From Flavobacteriaceae bacterium CRH (GTDB taxonomy: Bacteria > Bacteroidota > Bacteroidia > Flavobacteriales > Flavobacteriaceae): a stretch of 64,000 nt of DNA. How positions within the stretch are numbered: position 1 is the stretch's first letter; each line of letters opens with the position of its first letter. A model generated the notes under the pieces. It made no database searches. It saw nothing but the letters and a program-made list of their open reading frames with translations, and was not told the DNA's origin. Where the stretch lies: the NCBI GenBank assembly GCA_001507425.1, contig LMAJ01000008.1, forward strand, positions 1 through 64,000, given 5' to 3'. Positions 1 through 9,218 of the stretch are shown here, one piece after another. The position numbers and the translations under genes are program-made.

Positions 1-83
1 TCAGGATGACAAAAATGAGAATAAAAACCTTTACCCTTTCTTATAAAAAATTCCTAATTTCGCTTTCTAATAAGAAGGAGAAA

Positions 84-2387
84 ATGAAGGTCTGTATTGC
101 TGAGAAACCAAGTGTCGCACGTGAAATCGCATCCGTTTTGGGAGCTAATACCAAACATGACGGGTATTACGAAGGCAACGGTTATGCCGTAACTTACACT
201 TTTGGGCATTTATGTACCTTAAAAGAACCCAACGATTATAAACCGCACTGGAAAAGCTGGGATTTGAATAACCTGCCCATGCTTCCTGAAAAATTTGAAA
301 CCAAAGTGGTTCAGAATTCAGGAATCCAGAAGCAATTTAAAATTGTAAAAAGCTTATTCGACAAAGCCGAAGTGGTCATAAACTGCGGGGATGCCGGGCA
401 GGAAGGAGAACTCATTCAGCGTTGGGTGATGAACGAAGCGCATTACAAAGGCGAAGTACAACGTTTATGGATTTCATCCTTAACAACCGAAGCTATAAAA
501 GAAGGTTTTGAAAACTTAAAACCATCAACCAATTACGATAATTTATTCTACGCCGGATTTTCAAGAGCTATTGGAGACTGGTTACTCGGAATGAATGCGA
601 CACGTTTGTACACCGTAAAACATGGCGGATACAAACAAGTATTGTCTATTGGGCGCGTGCAAACGCCAACTTTGGCCATGGTCGTGGACCGATTTAAAGA
701 AATTGAAAATTTTAAGCCCCAACCCTACTGGGAATTACAGACTTTATATAGAGAAACTCTTTTTAGTTATGAAGAAGGCCGTTTTCTCAATAAAGAAGAT
801 GGGCAGACTCTGGCGGATAAAGTCAAAGAAAGTGAGTTTGAAATTGTTTCTGTCGAAAAAAAGAACGGAAATGAATTTGCTCCTAAACTGTTTGATTTAA
901 CGGGTTTGCAAGTGTATTGCAATACAAAATTTGGATTTTCGGCAGATGAAACGCTTAAAATTGCGCAATCTTTATACGAACAAAAAGTGGTTACCTACCC
1001 CAGAGTTGATACGACGTTTTTACCCAATGATATTTACCCGAAAGTGCCGGGGATTCTGCAAAAACTAACGAGTTATGCCGAATTGACGCAACCGCTTTTA
1101 GGAAAAAAAATAAAAAAATCGCCTAAGGTTTTCAACGATAAAAAAGTTACAGATCACCATGCTATTATTCCAACCGGAATAGAAGGCAATTTACCGTACA
1201 ATCAGAAACAAGTATATGATATTATTGTAAAACGTTTTATTGCTGTGTTTTACGACGATTGTCTGGTTGCCAATACAACTGTAATTGGAAAAGCTGCTGA
1301 AGTTACTTTTAAAACCACGGGAAAAGAAATTTTAAAAAAAGGGTTTCGTGTTGTTTTTGAAGATCCAAATGCGAAAGAAAAAGAAGCCGATATTTTGCCC
1401 AGTTTTGTTGTGGGAGAAAAAGGTCCGCATGAACCTTCATTTTTAGAAAAAGAAACCAAACCACCCAATCAGTTTACAGAGGCTACTTTACTGCGCGCCA
1501 TGGAAACTGCAGGAAAACAGGTTGATGACGAAGATTTGCGCGAACTGATGAAGGAAAACGGAATCGGACGTCCATCAACGCGTGCCAATATTATTGAAAC
1601 GCTTTTTAAACGCCAATACATTGTTCGAAATAAAAAACAGGTTTTACCAACGCCAACAGGAATTCAGCTTATTGATACGATTCAAAATGAATTAATCAAA
1701 TCGGCAGAACTTACGGGATCCTGGGAAAAGCAATTGAAAGACATTGAAAAAGGTACTTTTACGGCAGGGGCATTCATTAAAAACATGAAACGCATGGTCG
1801 AAGCTTTAGTTACCGAAGTACGAAGCGAAACCAGGCACGCTAATATTTCGCATGCAGGAAATATTCAGAAAGAAGTGGTAAAAACAGAGAAAAAGAAAGC
1901 AGCGGGAATTTTGGCAGAAACTTGTCCGAAATGCCAGAAAGCTACGATTATAAAAGGAAAAACAGCTTTTGGATGCGGTAATTACAAATCGGGTTGTGAT
2001 TTTGTATTGCCTTATACTTTTTCAGAGAAAAAAATATCTGAAAATCAATATTTGAGATTAATTCAAAAAGGATCAACTGTAAATATAAAAGGTTTTAAAA
2101 CCAATGAAGGAACCGTTGAAGGTTTGATTCGGTTTGAAGAAAATTACAAACTCAAATTAGAAACCAAGAAAACTCCAGCAAAAGCAGCTCCAGCCGGAAC
2201 ATCTGATTCATTAACCTGTCCGAAATGCAAAAAAGGAACTATTCTAAAAGGCAAAACGGCTTACGGTTGTGCCGATTATAAATTGGGTTGCGATTTTAAG
2301 GTTACGTTTGATGATGTTCGGGCAAAATTAAAAGATCAAAAACCGACTAAAGAACTGGTTTATTCGATTTTAATAGAGAGTGTTTAA
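84..2387 (+). CDS. topB: DNA topoisomerase III (type IA)
   Basis: Type IA topoisomerase of 767 residues that relaxes or decatenates DNA through a transient single-strand break. The N-terminus (KVCIAEKPSVARE) is the start of the Toprim fold and the acidic cluster DAGQEGE follows. The active-site tyrosine lies in TYPRVDT near residue 305. Two C-terminal four-cysteine zinc ribbons begin near residues 614 and 712 (CPKC ... GC..YK.GC). An in-frame ATG at position 6 would add 26 residues that are not part of the fold. ATG 84 is preferred because the protein then begins like TopB, and AAGGAG lies just upstream (75-80). It stands alone; the upstream gene is outside the window. The family is clear; the only doubt is the start. 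Confidence 0.95.
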   Translation: MKVCIAEKPSVAREIASVLGANTKHDGYYEGNGYAVTYTFGHLCTLKEPNDYKPHWKSWDLNNLPMLPEKFETKVVQNSGIQKQFKIVKSLFDKAEVVINCGDAGQEGELIQRWVMNEAHYKGEVQRLWISSLTTEAIKEGFENLKPSTNYDNLFYAGFSRAIGDWLLGMNATRLYTVKHGGYKQVLSIGRVQTPTLAMVVDRFKEIENFKPQPYWELQTLYRETLFSYEEGRFLNKEDGQTLADKVKESEFEIVSVEKKNGNEFAPKLFDLTGLQVYCNTKFGFSADETLKIAQSLYEQKVVTYPRVDTTFLPNDIYPKVPGILQKLTSYAELTQPLLGKKIKKSPKVFNDKKVTDHHAIIPTGIEGNLPYNQKQVYDIIVKRFIAVFYDDCLVANTTVIGKAAEVTFKTTGKEILKKGFRVVFEDPNAKEKEADILPSFVVGEKGPHEPSFLEKETKPPNQFTEATLLRAMETAGKQVDDEDLRELMKENGIGRPSTRANIIETLFKRQYIVRNKKQVLPTPTGIQLIDTIQNELIKSAELTGSWEKQLKDIEKGTFTAGAFIKNMKRMVEALVTEVRSETRHANISHAGNIQKEVVKTEKKKAAGILAETCPKCQKATIIKGKTAFGCGNYKSGCDFVLPYTFSEKKISENQYLRLIQKGSTVNIKGFKTNEGTVEGLIRFEENYKLKLETKKTPAKAAPAGTSDSLTCPKCKKGTILKGKTAYGCADYKLGCDFKVTFDDVRAKLKDQKPTKELVYSILIESV

Positions 2388-2396
2388 GTTTTTTCA

Positions 2397-2528
2397 CTAC
2401 AGATTAAAGGGATTTTTTTTCACGCAGATGCTGCAGATTTGGGCATATTAATTTTGATTTAGAATTATATAATCTGCGAGTATCTGCTTAAATCTAAATC
2501 TGCGTGAAATAAATCCTTTAATCTGTGG
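2397..2528. repeat. Long imperfect inverted repeat (ATCTGCGTGAAATAAA family)
   Basis: The left arm (2397-2429) and right arm (2498-2528) are near-perfect reverse complements, with a loop of about 68 bases that itself contains partial ATCTGC copies. The outer ends read ACAGATTAAAGG and CCTTTAATCTGTGG. The same words recur at 43131-43175 and 60107-60172. It has no long open frame and no T-tract placing it as a simple terminator for topB. Confidence 0.8.
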
Positions 2529-2646
2529 CAAATTTCTTCATACTTAGAATGAACAATTCTCCATAATTAATTCGTGTAAATTTGTGAAATTTGTGGCTAA
2601 CTTTTTAATAACTTAGCTGTTCTATTTAACACCAAAAACCAAAAAT

Positions 2647-3123
2647 ATGCTTCAAAAAACAACTCTTATAGTCCTTTTATTAGCTATTGTTTCTTGCAAA
2701 AAAGCGGAAACTGTCGAAAAAGATAAAATCAAATTAGCAGATTGGCTTATCGGAAACTGGGAAAATAAATCGCCAGACGGTATCTTAACTGAAAACTGGA
2801 AAAAAGTAAACGATAGTACTTTTAGTGCTGTTTCTCTTTTTATTAAAGGAAAAGACACACTGCATTCTGAAAAAATCATTTTATCGCAACAAGGCGAAAT
2901 GTTAATGTACAGCGCCACCGTAAACGGGCAAAACAACGATAAAGCGATCGATTTTCCGTCAACTACAGAAACAGAAAACAAACTGATTTTCGAAAATCCA
3001 TCACACGATTATCCTCAAAAAATTACTTATTCTAAAGGCGCTAATAATACTTTGACGGCTGAAATTAGCGGAGATTTAAGAGGTAAGAAAACTACGGAGC
3101 GTTTTATTATGGTGAAGAAATAG
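2647..3123 (+). CDS. Lipoprotein, DUF6265-like
   Basis: A 158-residue predicted lipoprotein: a short hydrophobic leader ends in the lipobox AIVSC (Cys17), so it should be lipid-anchored outside the inner membrane. The mature part has WLIGNWENK near its start and ENPSHDYPQKI towards its end, a pattern I associate with DUF6265 proteins, which have a lipocalin-like small beta fold and no known activity. It opens a run of small genes; the next start is one base after this stop, so the two are probably cotranscribed. The domain assignment is from memory of the family pattern and is moderately sure; the function is unknown. Confidence 0.75.
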   Translation: MLQKTTLIVLLLAIVSCKKAETVEKDKIKLADWLIGNWENKSPDGILTENWKKVNDSTFSAVSLFIKGKDTLHSEKIILSQQGEMLMYSATVNGQNNDKAIDFPSTTETENKLIFENPSHDYPQKITYSKGANNTLTAEISGDLRGKKTTERFIMVKK

Positions 3124-3124
3124 G

Positions 3125-3571
3125 ATGAGAAAAACAATTGGTAAATTATTTTTAATACTTATATTATACCTGTTTGCATCTTGTGGACAAGGTCAAATAG
3201 AAACTCCCCCAGAAGCAATGAATAAATTTGAAGCATTTAAAAGTAAAGAAAAGTTTATAGCAGATGATACTTTTTTTTATCCCGGAATAGGTGATGAAAA
3301 ATTAAAACCTATTTTAACCGAAAAAATTAATTTGGCCGCTGAAGATTTTGAAAAAGCAGCAAAATCAAAAAATGCCACTGCTCAGGATTACCAAAATGTG
3401 ATTAAAAAAGGTCTTCAAAGATTTTCTTCCATTTATATTGAAATTGATACGGAAGATCGTGAAAGAATTTGTAGTTATTTTGAAGAACTTATGGACATTG
3501 TTGGCCTGGAAAGCTCTGATGGACAATTGAATGATTTTATGTATGATTTTGATTTGACAAACGATCAGTAA
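3125..3571 (+). CDS. Small lipoprotein, possibly DUF4844
   Basis: A 148-residue protein with leader and lipobox LFASC (Cys20). The mature part is mostly charged and helical (EKFIADDTFFYPGIGDEKLKP, then DFEKAAKSKNATAQDY), ending in an acidic stretch (ELMDIVGLESSDGQLNDF). The FYPGIGDEKLKP region resembles DUF4844 proteins, but this is a recollection of family style, not a search result. It begins one base after the preceding lipoprotein, indicating one transcript. No catalytic motif is visible and the role is unknown. Confidence 0.65.
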   Translation: MRKTIGKLFLILILYLFASCGQGQIETPPEAMNKFEAFKSKEKFIADDTFFYPGIGDEKLKPILTEKINLAAEDFEKAAKSKNATAQDYQNVIKKGLQRFSSIYIEIDTEDRERICSYFEELMDIVGLESSDGQLNDFMYDFDLTNDQ

Positions 3572-3588
3572 TGAAATAGAAATTATAC

Positions 3589-4044
3589 ATGAGAAAAAAG
3601 TCTGTATTAATTCTAATTTTGATTACACTGTTTAGTTGCAGCTATAAATCGCAAAGTGTTATTGAAAACATTTTTGAAAATTTTTCATTCAATAATACCG
3701 TCTCAAACAGTACTCAAATAATTATTAAAACTTACGATTCAACAACAAAAAAAAGAGGTTACATAGAATCTGATATTCTCTTAAAAGAATTTAAGACTGA
3801 AAACAAACAGCAAATTATAGATTTTGACAAGATATTTGTAAATGCTGAAAAAACAGATTATTGCTGTTGTCCGATAAGTACATATTCAATTCACTTTTTT
3901 GATCAAAAAGAAGAACTCGACTTTTTTTATGTCGATACTCTTGAATTTAAAGACAAAGTAAGAATTTGCGAAAACAGTTTTCAATATTCATATATTATTG
4001 AAAAACAAAAGTGGAAGGATTATCTTGCTGAAATAGAAAAATAA
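3589..4044 (+). CDS. Hypothetical lipoprotein
   Basis: A 151-residue predicted lipoprotein with an 11-residue hydrophobic core and lipobox TLFSC (Cys17). A cluster of three consecutive cysteines (DYCCCPIST, about residue 86) is unusual for an exported protein and could bind metal or form disulfides. I do not recognise a family. It lies 17 bases after the previous gene in the same orientation and shares the MRKK leader style with it, so it probably belongs to the same transcript. Confidence 0.65.
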   Translation: MRKKSVLILILITLFSCSYKSQSVIENIFENFSFNNTVSNSTQIIIKTYDSTTKKRGYIESDILLKEFKTENKQQIIDFDKIFVNAEKTDYCCCPISTYSIHFFDQKEELDFFYVDTLEFKDKVRICENSFQYSYIIEKQKWKDYLAEIEK

Positions 4045-4080
4045 TTTTCAATTAAATTTAAAATCCTGGAATCCAAAAAA

Positions 4081-4701
4081 ATGAAAAGACTAATCATATC
4101 TTATTTTATTCTTTTATTCAGTCCGATTCAGGCTCAAAATTTACAAGTTAAAGATTTACAAATTTTAATTACAAAAGGTCTGCCTAAATGGACAAATTCT
4201 TTTGAAAATTTTAAATGGGATGATTTTATTAAAGTTGATAGTATCGCTGACTTTGATAAAGGATTGAAAGAAAATTTTAAAAGTTTGAAAAAATTTCAGA
4301 CCGTTTATGACCCCATAATTTCTTATTCTGAAAGCAGAAACAAATTCATCGATATTTACAGCTATCAGCTTAATCTTGAAAAGAAAAATGGAAAATATTA
4401 TTCAAATATTGATGTTGGTCAAGTGATATATTTATGTGACATAAACAACAAAGTTTGGGAACGAATCGCTTATAATGAATATTCCAAAAGTTTTGATGAT
4501 GTGATCTGGATTAACGAAAATAAATTTCTTTTGGTTGGGTATGAAAAAAATGAATCTAATAAAAACGCTCCAATAATCTACATTGGAAATATAAAAGAGA
4601 AATCATTTAAAATTGTAGTTAATTCCAACGTAAATTGTTTTCAAAAAGAGCAATTTTATCAATCAGAAAAGTTGAAAAATATTCAGATTCAGCATAAATA
4701 A
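4081..4701 (+). CDS. Hypothetical exported protein
   Basis: A 206-residue protein with a typical cleavable signal peptide (ISYFILLFSPIQAQN, cleavage probably after AQ or QA near residue 18). There is no lipobox. The mature region alternates charged and aromatic residues (WTNSFENFKWDDFIKVDS) and the C-terminal half reads like a beta-rich domain (IIYIGNIKEKSFKIVV). No family recognised. Same strand and short gaps on both sides make it part of the small-gene run 2647-5263. Confidence 0.6.
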   Translation: MKRLIISYFILLFSPIQAQNLQVKDLQILITKGLPKWTNSFENFKWDDFIKVDSIADFDKGLKENFKSLKKFQTVYDPIISYSESRNKFIDIYSYQLNLEKKNGKYYSNIDVGQVIYLCDINNKVWERIAYNEYSKSFDDVIWINENKFLLVGYEKNESNKNAPIIYIGNIKEKSFKIVVNSNVNCFQKEQFYQSEKLKNIQIQHK

Positions 4702-4723
4702 TTTTAACTGAACAGCGCTATAA

Positions 4724-5263
4724 ATGACAAGAAAAATTAAAAATACAATTGCTATCGGTTTTCCACTTCTAATGCTAATAATCAGCGCAGCATTATTTTA
4801 TTTGACGGTTAAAAAATCGGAACAAAGCCTTATTTCTCTTCATTCAAAAATTGAGCTCAAAAAAGGAAATTACAATCTTTATAGCCTGAATGCAGATAAA
4901 GCTTTCAAAAAGAAATTTGAAATTGATGGTTTTGAAAATAAAACGCACGACACGCTCCATATTTCTTTAAAAACCATCAAAAAAAGATTTATTTGGGCTT
5001 CAGAAACAATTGTAATAAATGATAAACAATACGAATATTTAAATTCTGTTAAAATTTCAACAAACGGTAATTATCATATATTACTAGATAATCCGCAGAA
5101 AGTAAAAATAGGATTAGCAATTCAAAATCAGGATCAGGATAATGTTTATTTAAAATCAATTCTTATTTATTATATGCTTTCAATAATTAGTTTTATTCTA
5201 ATTTTAGTAGTGGTTGTAATTATTTGTATAAGAACAATTTTAACTAAATATAAAAAAACATAA
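4724..5263 (+). CDS. Hypothetical two-helix membrane protein
   Basis: A 179-residue protein with one membrane segment near the N-terminus (about residues 9-29, IAIGFPLLMLIISAALFYL) and another near the C-terminus (about 146-169, YYMLSIISFILILVVVVIIC). The 115 residues between them are hydrophilic and beta-rich, so they should face the periplasm. It is the last gene of the small-gene run and converges with the MFS gene. No family recognised and no conserved catalytic pattern seen. Confidence 0.6.
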   Translation: MTRKIKNTIAIGFPLLMLIISAALFYLTVKKSEQSLISLHSKIELKKGNYNLYSLNADKAFKKKFEIDGFENKTHDTLHISLKTIKKRFIWASETIVINDKQYEYLNSVKISTNGNYHILLDNPQKVKIGLAIQNQDQDNVYLKSILIYYMLSIISFILILVVVVIICIRTILTKYKKT

Positions 5264-5340
5264 TTTTATTTTATAATTCCTTTCTTCAGAATTTTCAAAA
5301 ATCAACAAAATCTTTATCATTCTGGCTTTGTAGCAAAAAA

Positions 5341-5375
5341 CTAAGAATCTCAGCATCTTAGAATCTTAGCAACTT
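5341..5375. repeat. Short CTAAGA/TCTTAG repeat cluster
   Basis: The convergent gap between the small-gene run and the MFS gene contains CTAAGAATCTCAG followed by CATCTTAGAATCTTAGC, giving overlapping inverted copies of CTAAGA and TCTTAG. A related string with four CTAAG copies lies at 60804-60833. It could form a weak hairpin and help end either transcript. Confidence 0.5.
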
Positions 5376-5386
5376 TAAAAAAAAAA

Positions 5387-6547
5387 CTACTCGTTCTCCC
5401 CGATCTTATTGACCATAAAAATCATCAATATCCCTAAAAGTGCCATTACCAAAAATGCCCATTTCATACTTAAATACTCAGAGATAAAACCAACCATTGG
5501 CGGAACCAGTAAAAAGCCAAGATAACCAATAGTTGAGATAGACGTTAAAGCTGAACCACTGCTTAGTTTTGAGGATCTTCCGGCAATACTAAATACCAAC
5601 GGAACCACGCAGGAAACCCCAAATCCGATTAAAACATAACCAAAAATTGTGGGATAAACATACGGCAGGAGAAAACAAATTGAAAATCCTAAAGTGATCA
5701 GAATACCACTGTAAAGCAGAATTTGTTTTGTCCCGAATTTCATTACGCCAAAATCTCCAAACAAGCGGCCTAAAGTTACGGCCGTGGCAAAAAATACAAA
5801 TGCCGCGCTGGTTAACTTTGGCGAAGCGTGCAATATATTTTCAAAATAAATACCGCTCCAATCATACATCGTATTTTCGCAAGCCATAGAAACAAAACAA
5901 ATCAGGGCAAACTTAACCAGATTTTTTTCCGGCATTGAAAAGAACTTCTTTTTAACCGGTACAGGCTCGTTATGAATGCTTAACGGATAAAAACAAGCCG
6001 TAAGAGCCAGCATAAAAACACTTACACCCAATAAATGGTGTGATGGCGCAATATGCTGTGTTACCATTACATACCCTAATCCTGCTCCTGCAAAAACAGC
6101 TATACTCCAAACGGCATGAAAACGGGTTATGATTGATTTTGGATATAATTTTTGAACCTCAAGAGACTGCGCATTAATGGATAAATTAAAAATATTACGA
6201 GAAGCCCCAAAAATTAAAAGTATAATAACTAATTGCCATACAAAAGCAGCTAAACCGGGTAAAGACAGTACAATATTAAACATGATTGCTCCTAACAACA
6301 TGATATAACGGCTGCTGTATTTATTTAATAATTTTCCCGTGAAAGGCATTGTTAGCATTAAACCAATGGGAAATGCGAATAAAACGGCTCCAAATTGGGC
6401 TTCATTTAAGTGCAATTGCGCCTGTATATGCGGAATCCTGGATACCCAGGAAGAATATCCAAATCCGGAGAGGAAAAAAAATACAGTATTGGCAATACGA
6501 AATCCTCTGGGTGTATTTTGAATTTTTTTAAAGAAGGGTAAAATCAT
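5387..6547 (-). CDS. MFS transporter (fucose permease / YbjJ-like)
   Basis: A 386-residue major facilitator superfamily protein, with around twelve hydrophobic segments along its length. The N-terminal signature (GFGYSSWVSRIPHIQAQLHL, then LFAFPIGLMLTMPFTGKLL) fits the fucose permease/YbjJ-type branch of MFS carriers. The second half repeats the pattern (FFATAVTLGRLFGDFGVMKFG). It sits in the inner membrane; the substrate cannot be read from the sequence. It is transcribed divergently from the first TonB receptor, so the two may share control, but the product need not be an iron carrier. Family sure, substrate unknown. Confidence 0.85.
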   Translation of the reverse strand: MILPFFKKIQNTPRGFRIANTVFFFLSGFGYSSWVSRIPHIQAQLHLNEAQFGAVLFAFPIGLMLTMPFTGKLLNKYSSRYIMLLGAIMFNIVLSLPGLAAFVWQLVIILLIFGASRNIFNLSINAQSLEVQKLYPKSIITRFHAVWSIAVFAGAGLGYVMVTQHIAPSHHLLGVSVFMLALTACFYPLSIHNEPVPVKKKFFSMPEKNLVKFALICFVSMACENTMYDWSGIYFENILHASPKLTSAAFVFFATAVTLGRLFGDFGVMKFGTKQILLYSGILITLGFSICFLLPYVYPTIFGYVLIGFGVSCVVPLVFSIAGRSSKLSSGSALTSISTIGYLGFLLVPPMVGFISEYLSMKWAFLVMALLGILMIFMVNKIGENE

Positions 6548-6566
6548 GTAATCACTTTTCAGACTG

Positions 6567-6574
6567 CAAAATTA
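6567..6574 (-). promoter_or_regulatory. Candidate -7 element for the MFS gene
   Basis: On the minus strand this reads TAATTTTG, a full match to the Bacteroidetes TANNTTTG element, about 20 bases before the MFS start codon. No TTTG is found at the usual distance upstream, so the call is weak. Confidence 0.35.
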
Positions 6575-6716
6575 AACCTTTTGAATTGTAACTTCTTAAT
6601 TTTTTCTGTTTTTGAATAAAAGTCAGAAATTTAAGTCATTTCTCTGTTTTTTCTCAAATTTTAAAAAAAAGTGATCTAAATATAACAAAAAACTCATCAA
6701 ATCAAGCAAAATAATA

Positions 6717-6747
6717 TTTGTTAAGGGAATATTAATTTTTACATTTG
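6717..6747 (+). promoter_or_regulatory. Promoter of the first TonB receptor
   Basis: TTTG (6717-6720), a 19-base spacer and TACATTTG (6740-6747) match the Bacteroidetes sigma-factor consensus exactly. The start codon lies 54 bases further on. The bases TTTGTTAAGG at the -33 element are identical to those at the second receptor promoter (11374), suggesting shared control. Confidence 0.75.
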
Positions 6748-6801
6748 CACTGTTTTTATCCATTCTAAATAAAAACAATAATCTAATCAACTTTAATTAA
6801 A

Positions 6802-9126
6802 ATGAAATATTTTATCTGGAGAACATCACGTTTTCTGTTTTCAATCAGTTTTTTACTTTCGGTTTTTTGCGCTTTTGCACAACAAAATAACGGAAAAATT
6901 AAAGGAATTATAACTACATCTGAGGGCGATGCCGCAGCAGGTGTAAACATCATTCTTAAAGGCTCAAAATACGGCACTATTACCAATGACGATGGTAGTT
7001 TTGAACTGAACCGGGTGCGTGCTAATACTTATACCTTACAAATATCTTTAACCGGCTATGAAACTACTGAACAGGAAGTAATTGTTGCAGAAGGCGAAAC
7101 AGCAACAATTAATTTACAGCTAAAAGTTTCTAACAAAGAATTGCATGAGGTTGTGATTAACAGTAAAAAAAGTATCTTATCTAAAAAAACAGATTATGTT
7201 GCGAGAATGCCATTAAAAAATCTGGAGAATCCACAGGTTTATAATGTAATTCATAAAGAGCTTTTATTAGAGCAAGTGGCTGTAAATATTGAAACTGCGA
7301 TTCGAAATTCACCTGGTGCTATACCTGTCACTTTTCCGTCTGGCGGAATCGGTATTACCTTTAGAGGTTTTACAACGGGAGTAAATGCAAGAAATGGTAT
7401 GGAAACTGCATCCGGCCGTTCTTCTATAGATCTTTCAAATGTAGAAAGAATAGAAGTAATGAAAGGACCGTCCGGAACTTTATTTGGATCTTCTGTATCT
7501 TCTTTTGGGGGCGTGGTTAATCTGGTTACTAAAAAACCATTTGAAACTGCAGCAAACGAAATTTCATATACAGGAGGAAGTTTTAGTACAAACAGACTTA
7601 CTGCTGATATAAATACACCACTTAACAAGGACAAAACGGTATTGTTTCGAATAAATATGGCCGTTAACAGAGAAAAAAGCTTTTTAGATTATGGCTTTAA
7701 TAATACGCTGGCTATTTCTCCAAGCTTAACGTATAAGGCTTCTGACAAACTTACTTTTAATATCGATGCCGAATTATTTAATGTTAATAATACAAGACGT
7801 ACTTATAATACTTATACTGCTACTTCTGGAATAACAAATCCGACTGATTTAAAAATTGATTATAAAAAATCAATGTTTCATGATGACAACGATGCTAAAA
7901 CGTCGGCTACTAAAATTTTCACACAGGCAGAATATGAAATTTCTGAAAACTGGAAATCTACTACCTTATTTTCTTATGTAGACGAAAATGTAGAACGCAG
8001 TTACCAGAGTTATGCCGTTTGGAGTTCTCCTACTCAAGTCACCAGAAGAGTTGGTTTATGGGGGCCTATTTTTAATACTTATACTAATATTCAGGAAAAT
8101 ATTAACGGACAATTTGCTACCGGAAGTATCAAACATAAACTTTTAGTTGGTGGTAATTACAGATTGTATAGTTCTAATTTTTCAGGCGGTACTACTTTTA
8201 CTCTTGATAATATTGATGTAACGACAAACTTTGCCCCTATCAGAAGAAAAGCTGTTGATGCCGGCTTAGCGCTAACGTCTATCTCGGTTGCAGATCAGGA
8301 AACAATTAGTTTCTATGCCAGTGATGTTATTAATTTTACAGATAAATTATCGGCTATGCTAAGTTTGCGTTTAGATAATTTTAACCGCGCTAAAGTGGGT
8401 ACTACAGAGGGTTATCACCAAACTGCATTATCTCCAAAATTAGGTTTGGTATATGAAATCCTGAAAGATCAGGTTTCAGTATTTGGTAACTACATGAATG
8501 GTTTTCAAAATACCGCTCCGGTTACACAGCCCGATTTAACGCAGCTAGTTCTGGACCCAATTTACGCCGTACAATATGAAGGTGGTATTAAAGCAGAAGC
8601 TTTTAATAAAAAACTGAGTGCTACAGCAAGTTATTACACTATAAAAATTGATAACGCTACAAGAATAGATGCTAACGGAGTTAATTATCAGGATGCCGAA
8701 CAGGAAAGCAAAGGAGTTGATTTTGAATTAATTGCCAATCCGTTTTCTGGTTTAAATATAGTTGCAGGATATGCCTATAACGAAAATAAAATTATAAAAG
8801 CATCTGATGTAAATATTGAAGGAAACATTGCTGCAGGAGCACCAAAAAATGTTGTAAACTTTTGGACTACTTATACTTTACAAAACAAATTAAAAGGTCT
8901 GGGTGCCGGTTTTGGAGCCAATTATGTAGATAAAAGTTATTTCGCAGCAGATAATATTTTTTATATGCCTTCTTACACAACTTATAATGCTACTGTTTTT
9001 TACGATCAGTCTTCGTGGAGAGTTGGGGTTAAATTCAACAACATGAGCAATAAAAAATATTGGGATTTTTACGGAAATTCTCAGGCGCCAAGCAATTTCT
9101 TAGTGAACTTAACTATTAAGTTCTAA
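6802..9126 (+). CDS. TonB-dependent receptor with N-terminal carboxypeptidase-like domain
   Basis: A 774-residue outer-membrane active transporter powered through TonB/ExbBD. Order of parts: signal peptide (to about residue 26, ending AFAQQ), a CarboxypepD_reg-like beta domain (about 30-115, GKIKGIITTSEGDAAAG), a plug (about 150-255, with GITFRGF and IEVMKGPSGTLFGSSVSSFG), and a beta-barrel ending in aromatic Phe (NLTIKF). The layout and VEVMKGP-type plug fit siderophore receptors of the FhuA/FecA kind. It heads a block with a PepSY membrane protein, a DUF4198 protein and a second receptor, which points to ferric siderophore or another metal complex. Ligand not determined. Confidence 0.92.
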   Translation: MKYFIWRTSRFLFSISFLLSVFCAFAQQNNGKIKGIITTSEGDAAAGVNIILKGSKYGTITNDDGSFELNRVRANTYTLQISLTGYETTEQEVIVAEGETATINLQLKVSNKELHEVVINSKKSILSKKTDYVARMPLKNLENPQVYNVIHKELLLEQVAVNIETAIRNSPGAIPVTFPSGGIGITFRGFTTGVNARNGMETASGRSSIDLSNVERIEVMKGPSGTLFGSSVSSFGGVVNLVTKKPFETAANEISYTGGSFSTNRLTADINTPLNKDKTVLFRINMAVNREKSFLDYGFNNTLAISPSLTYKASDKLTFNIDAELFNVNNTRRTYNTYTATSGITNPTDLKIDYKKSMFHDDNDAKTSATKIFTQAEYEISENWKSTTLFSYVDENVERSYQSYAVWSSPTQVTRRVGLWGPIFNTYTNIQENINGQFATGSIKHKLLVGGNYRLYSSNFSGGTTFTLDNIDVTTNFAPIRRKAVDAGLALTSISVADQETISFYASDVINFTDKLSAMLSLRLDNFNRAKVGTTEGYHQTALSPKLGLVYEILKDQVSVFGNYMNGFQNTAPVTQPDLTQLVLDPIYAVQYEGGIKAEAFNKKLSATASYYTIKIDNATRIDANGVNYQDAEQESKGVDFELIANPFSGLNIVAGYAYNENKIIKASDVNIEGNIAAGAPKNVVNFWTTYTLQNKLKGLGAGFGANYVDKSYFAADNIFYMPSYTTYNATVFYDQSSWRVGVKFNNMSNKKYWDFYGNSQAPSNFLVNLTIKF

Positions 9127-9146
9127 AGAATACTTGGGTATTTCAC

Positions 9147-9186
9147 AAACACCTCTTTCTTAGGAACAGAGGTGTTTATGTTTTTA
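9147..9186 (+). terminator. Hairpin after the first TonB receptor
   Basis: AAACACCTCT (9147-9156) pairs with AGAGGTGTTT (9168-9177) over an 11-base loop, followed by a broken T-tract (ATGTTTTTA). It probably acts as an attenuating terminator, reducing read-through into the PepSY gene. Confidence 0.6.
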
Positions 9187-9218
9187 CATGAAAATCTTTT
9201 ATCTTAAAAATCTTTTAA

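Noticed and set aside
6..83. 26-residue N-terminal extension of topB
   Set aside because: The extension has no similarity to the Toprim fold, and AAGGAG directly precedes ATG 84, where the protein starts like TopB.
7251..7634. 127-codon open frame antisense to the first TonB receptor
   Set aside because: It lies wholly inside the receptor gene on the other strand, its product has no recognisable features, and the receptor frame is certain.
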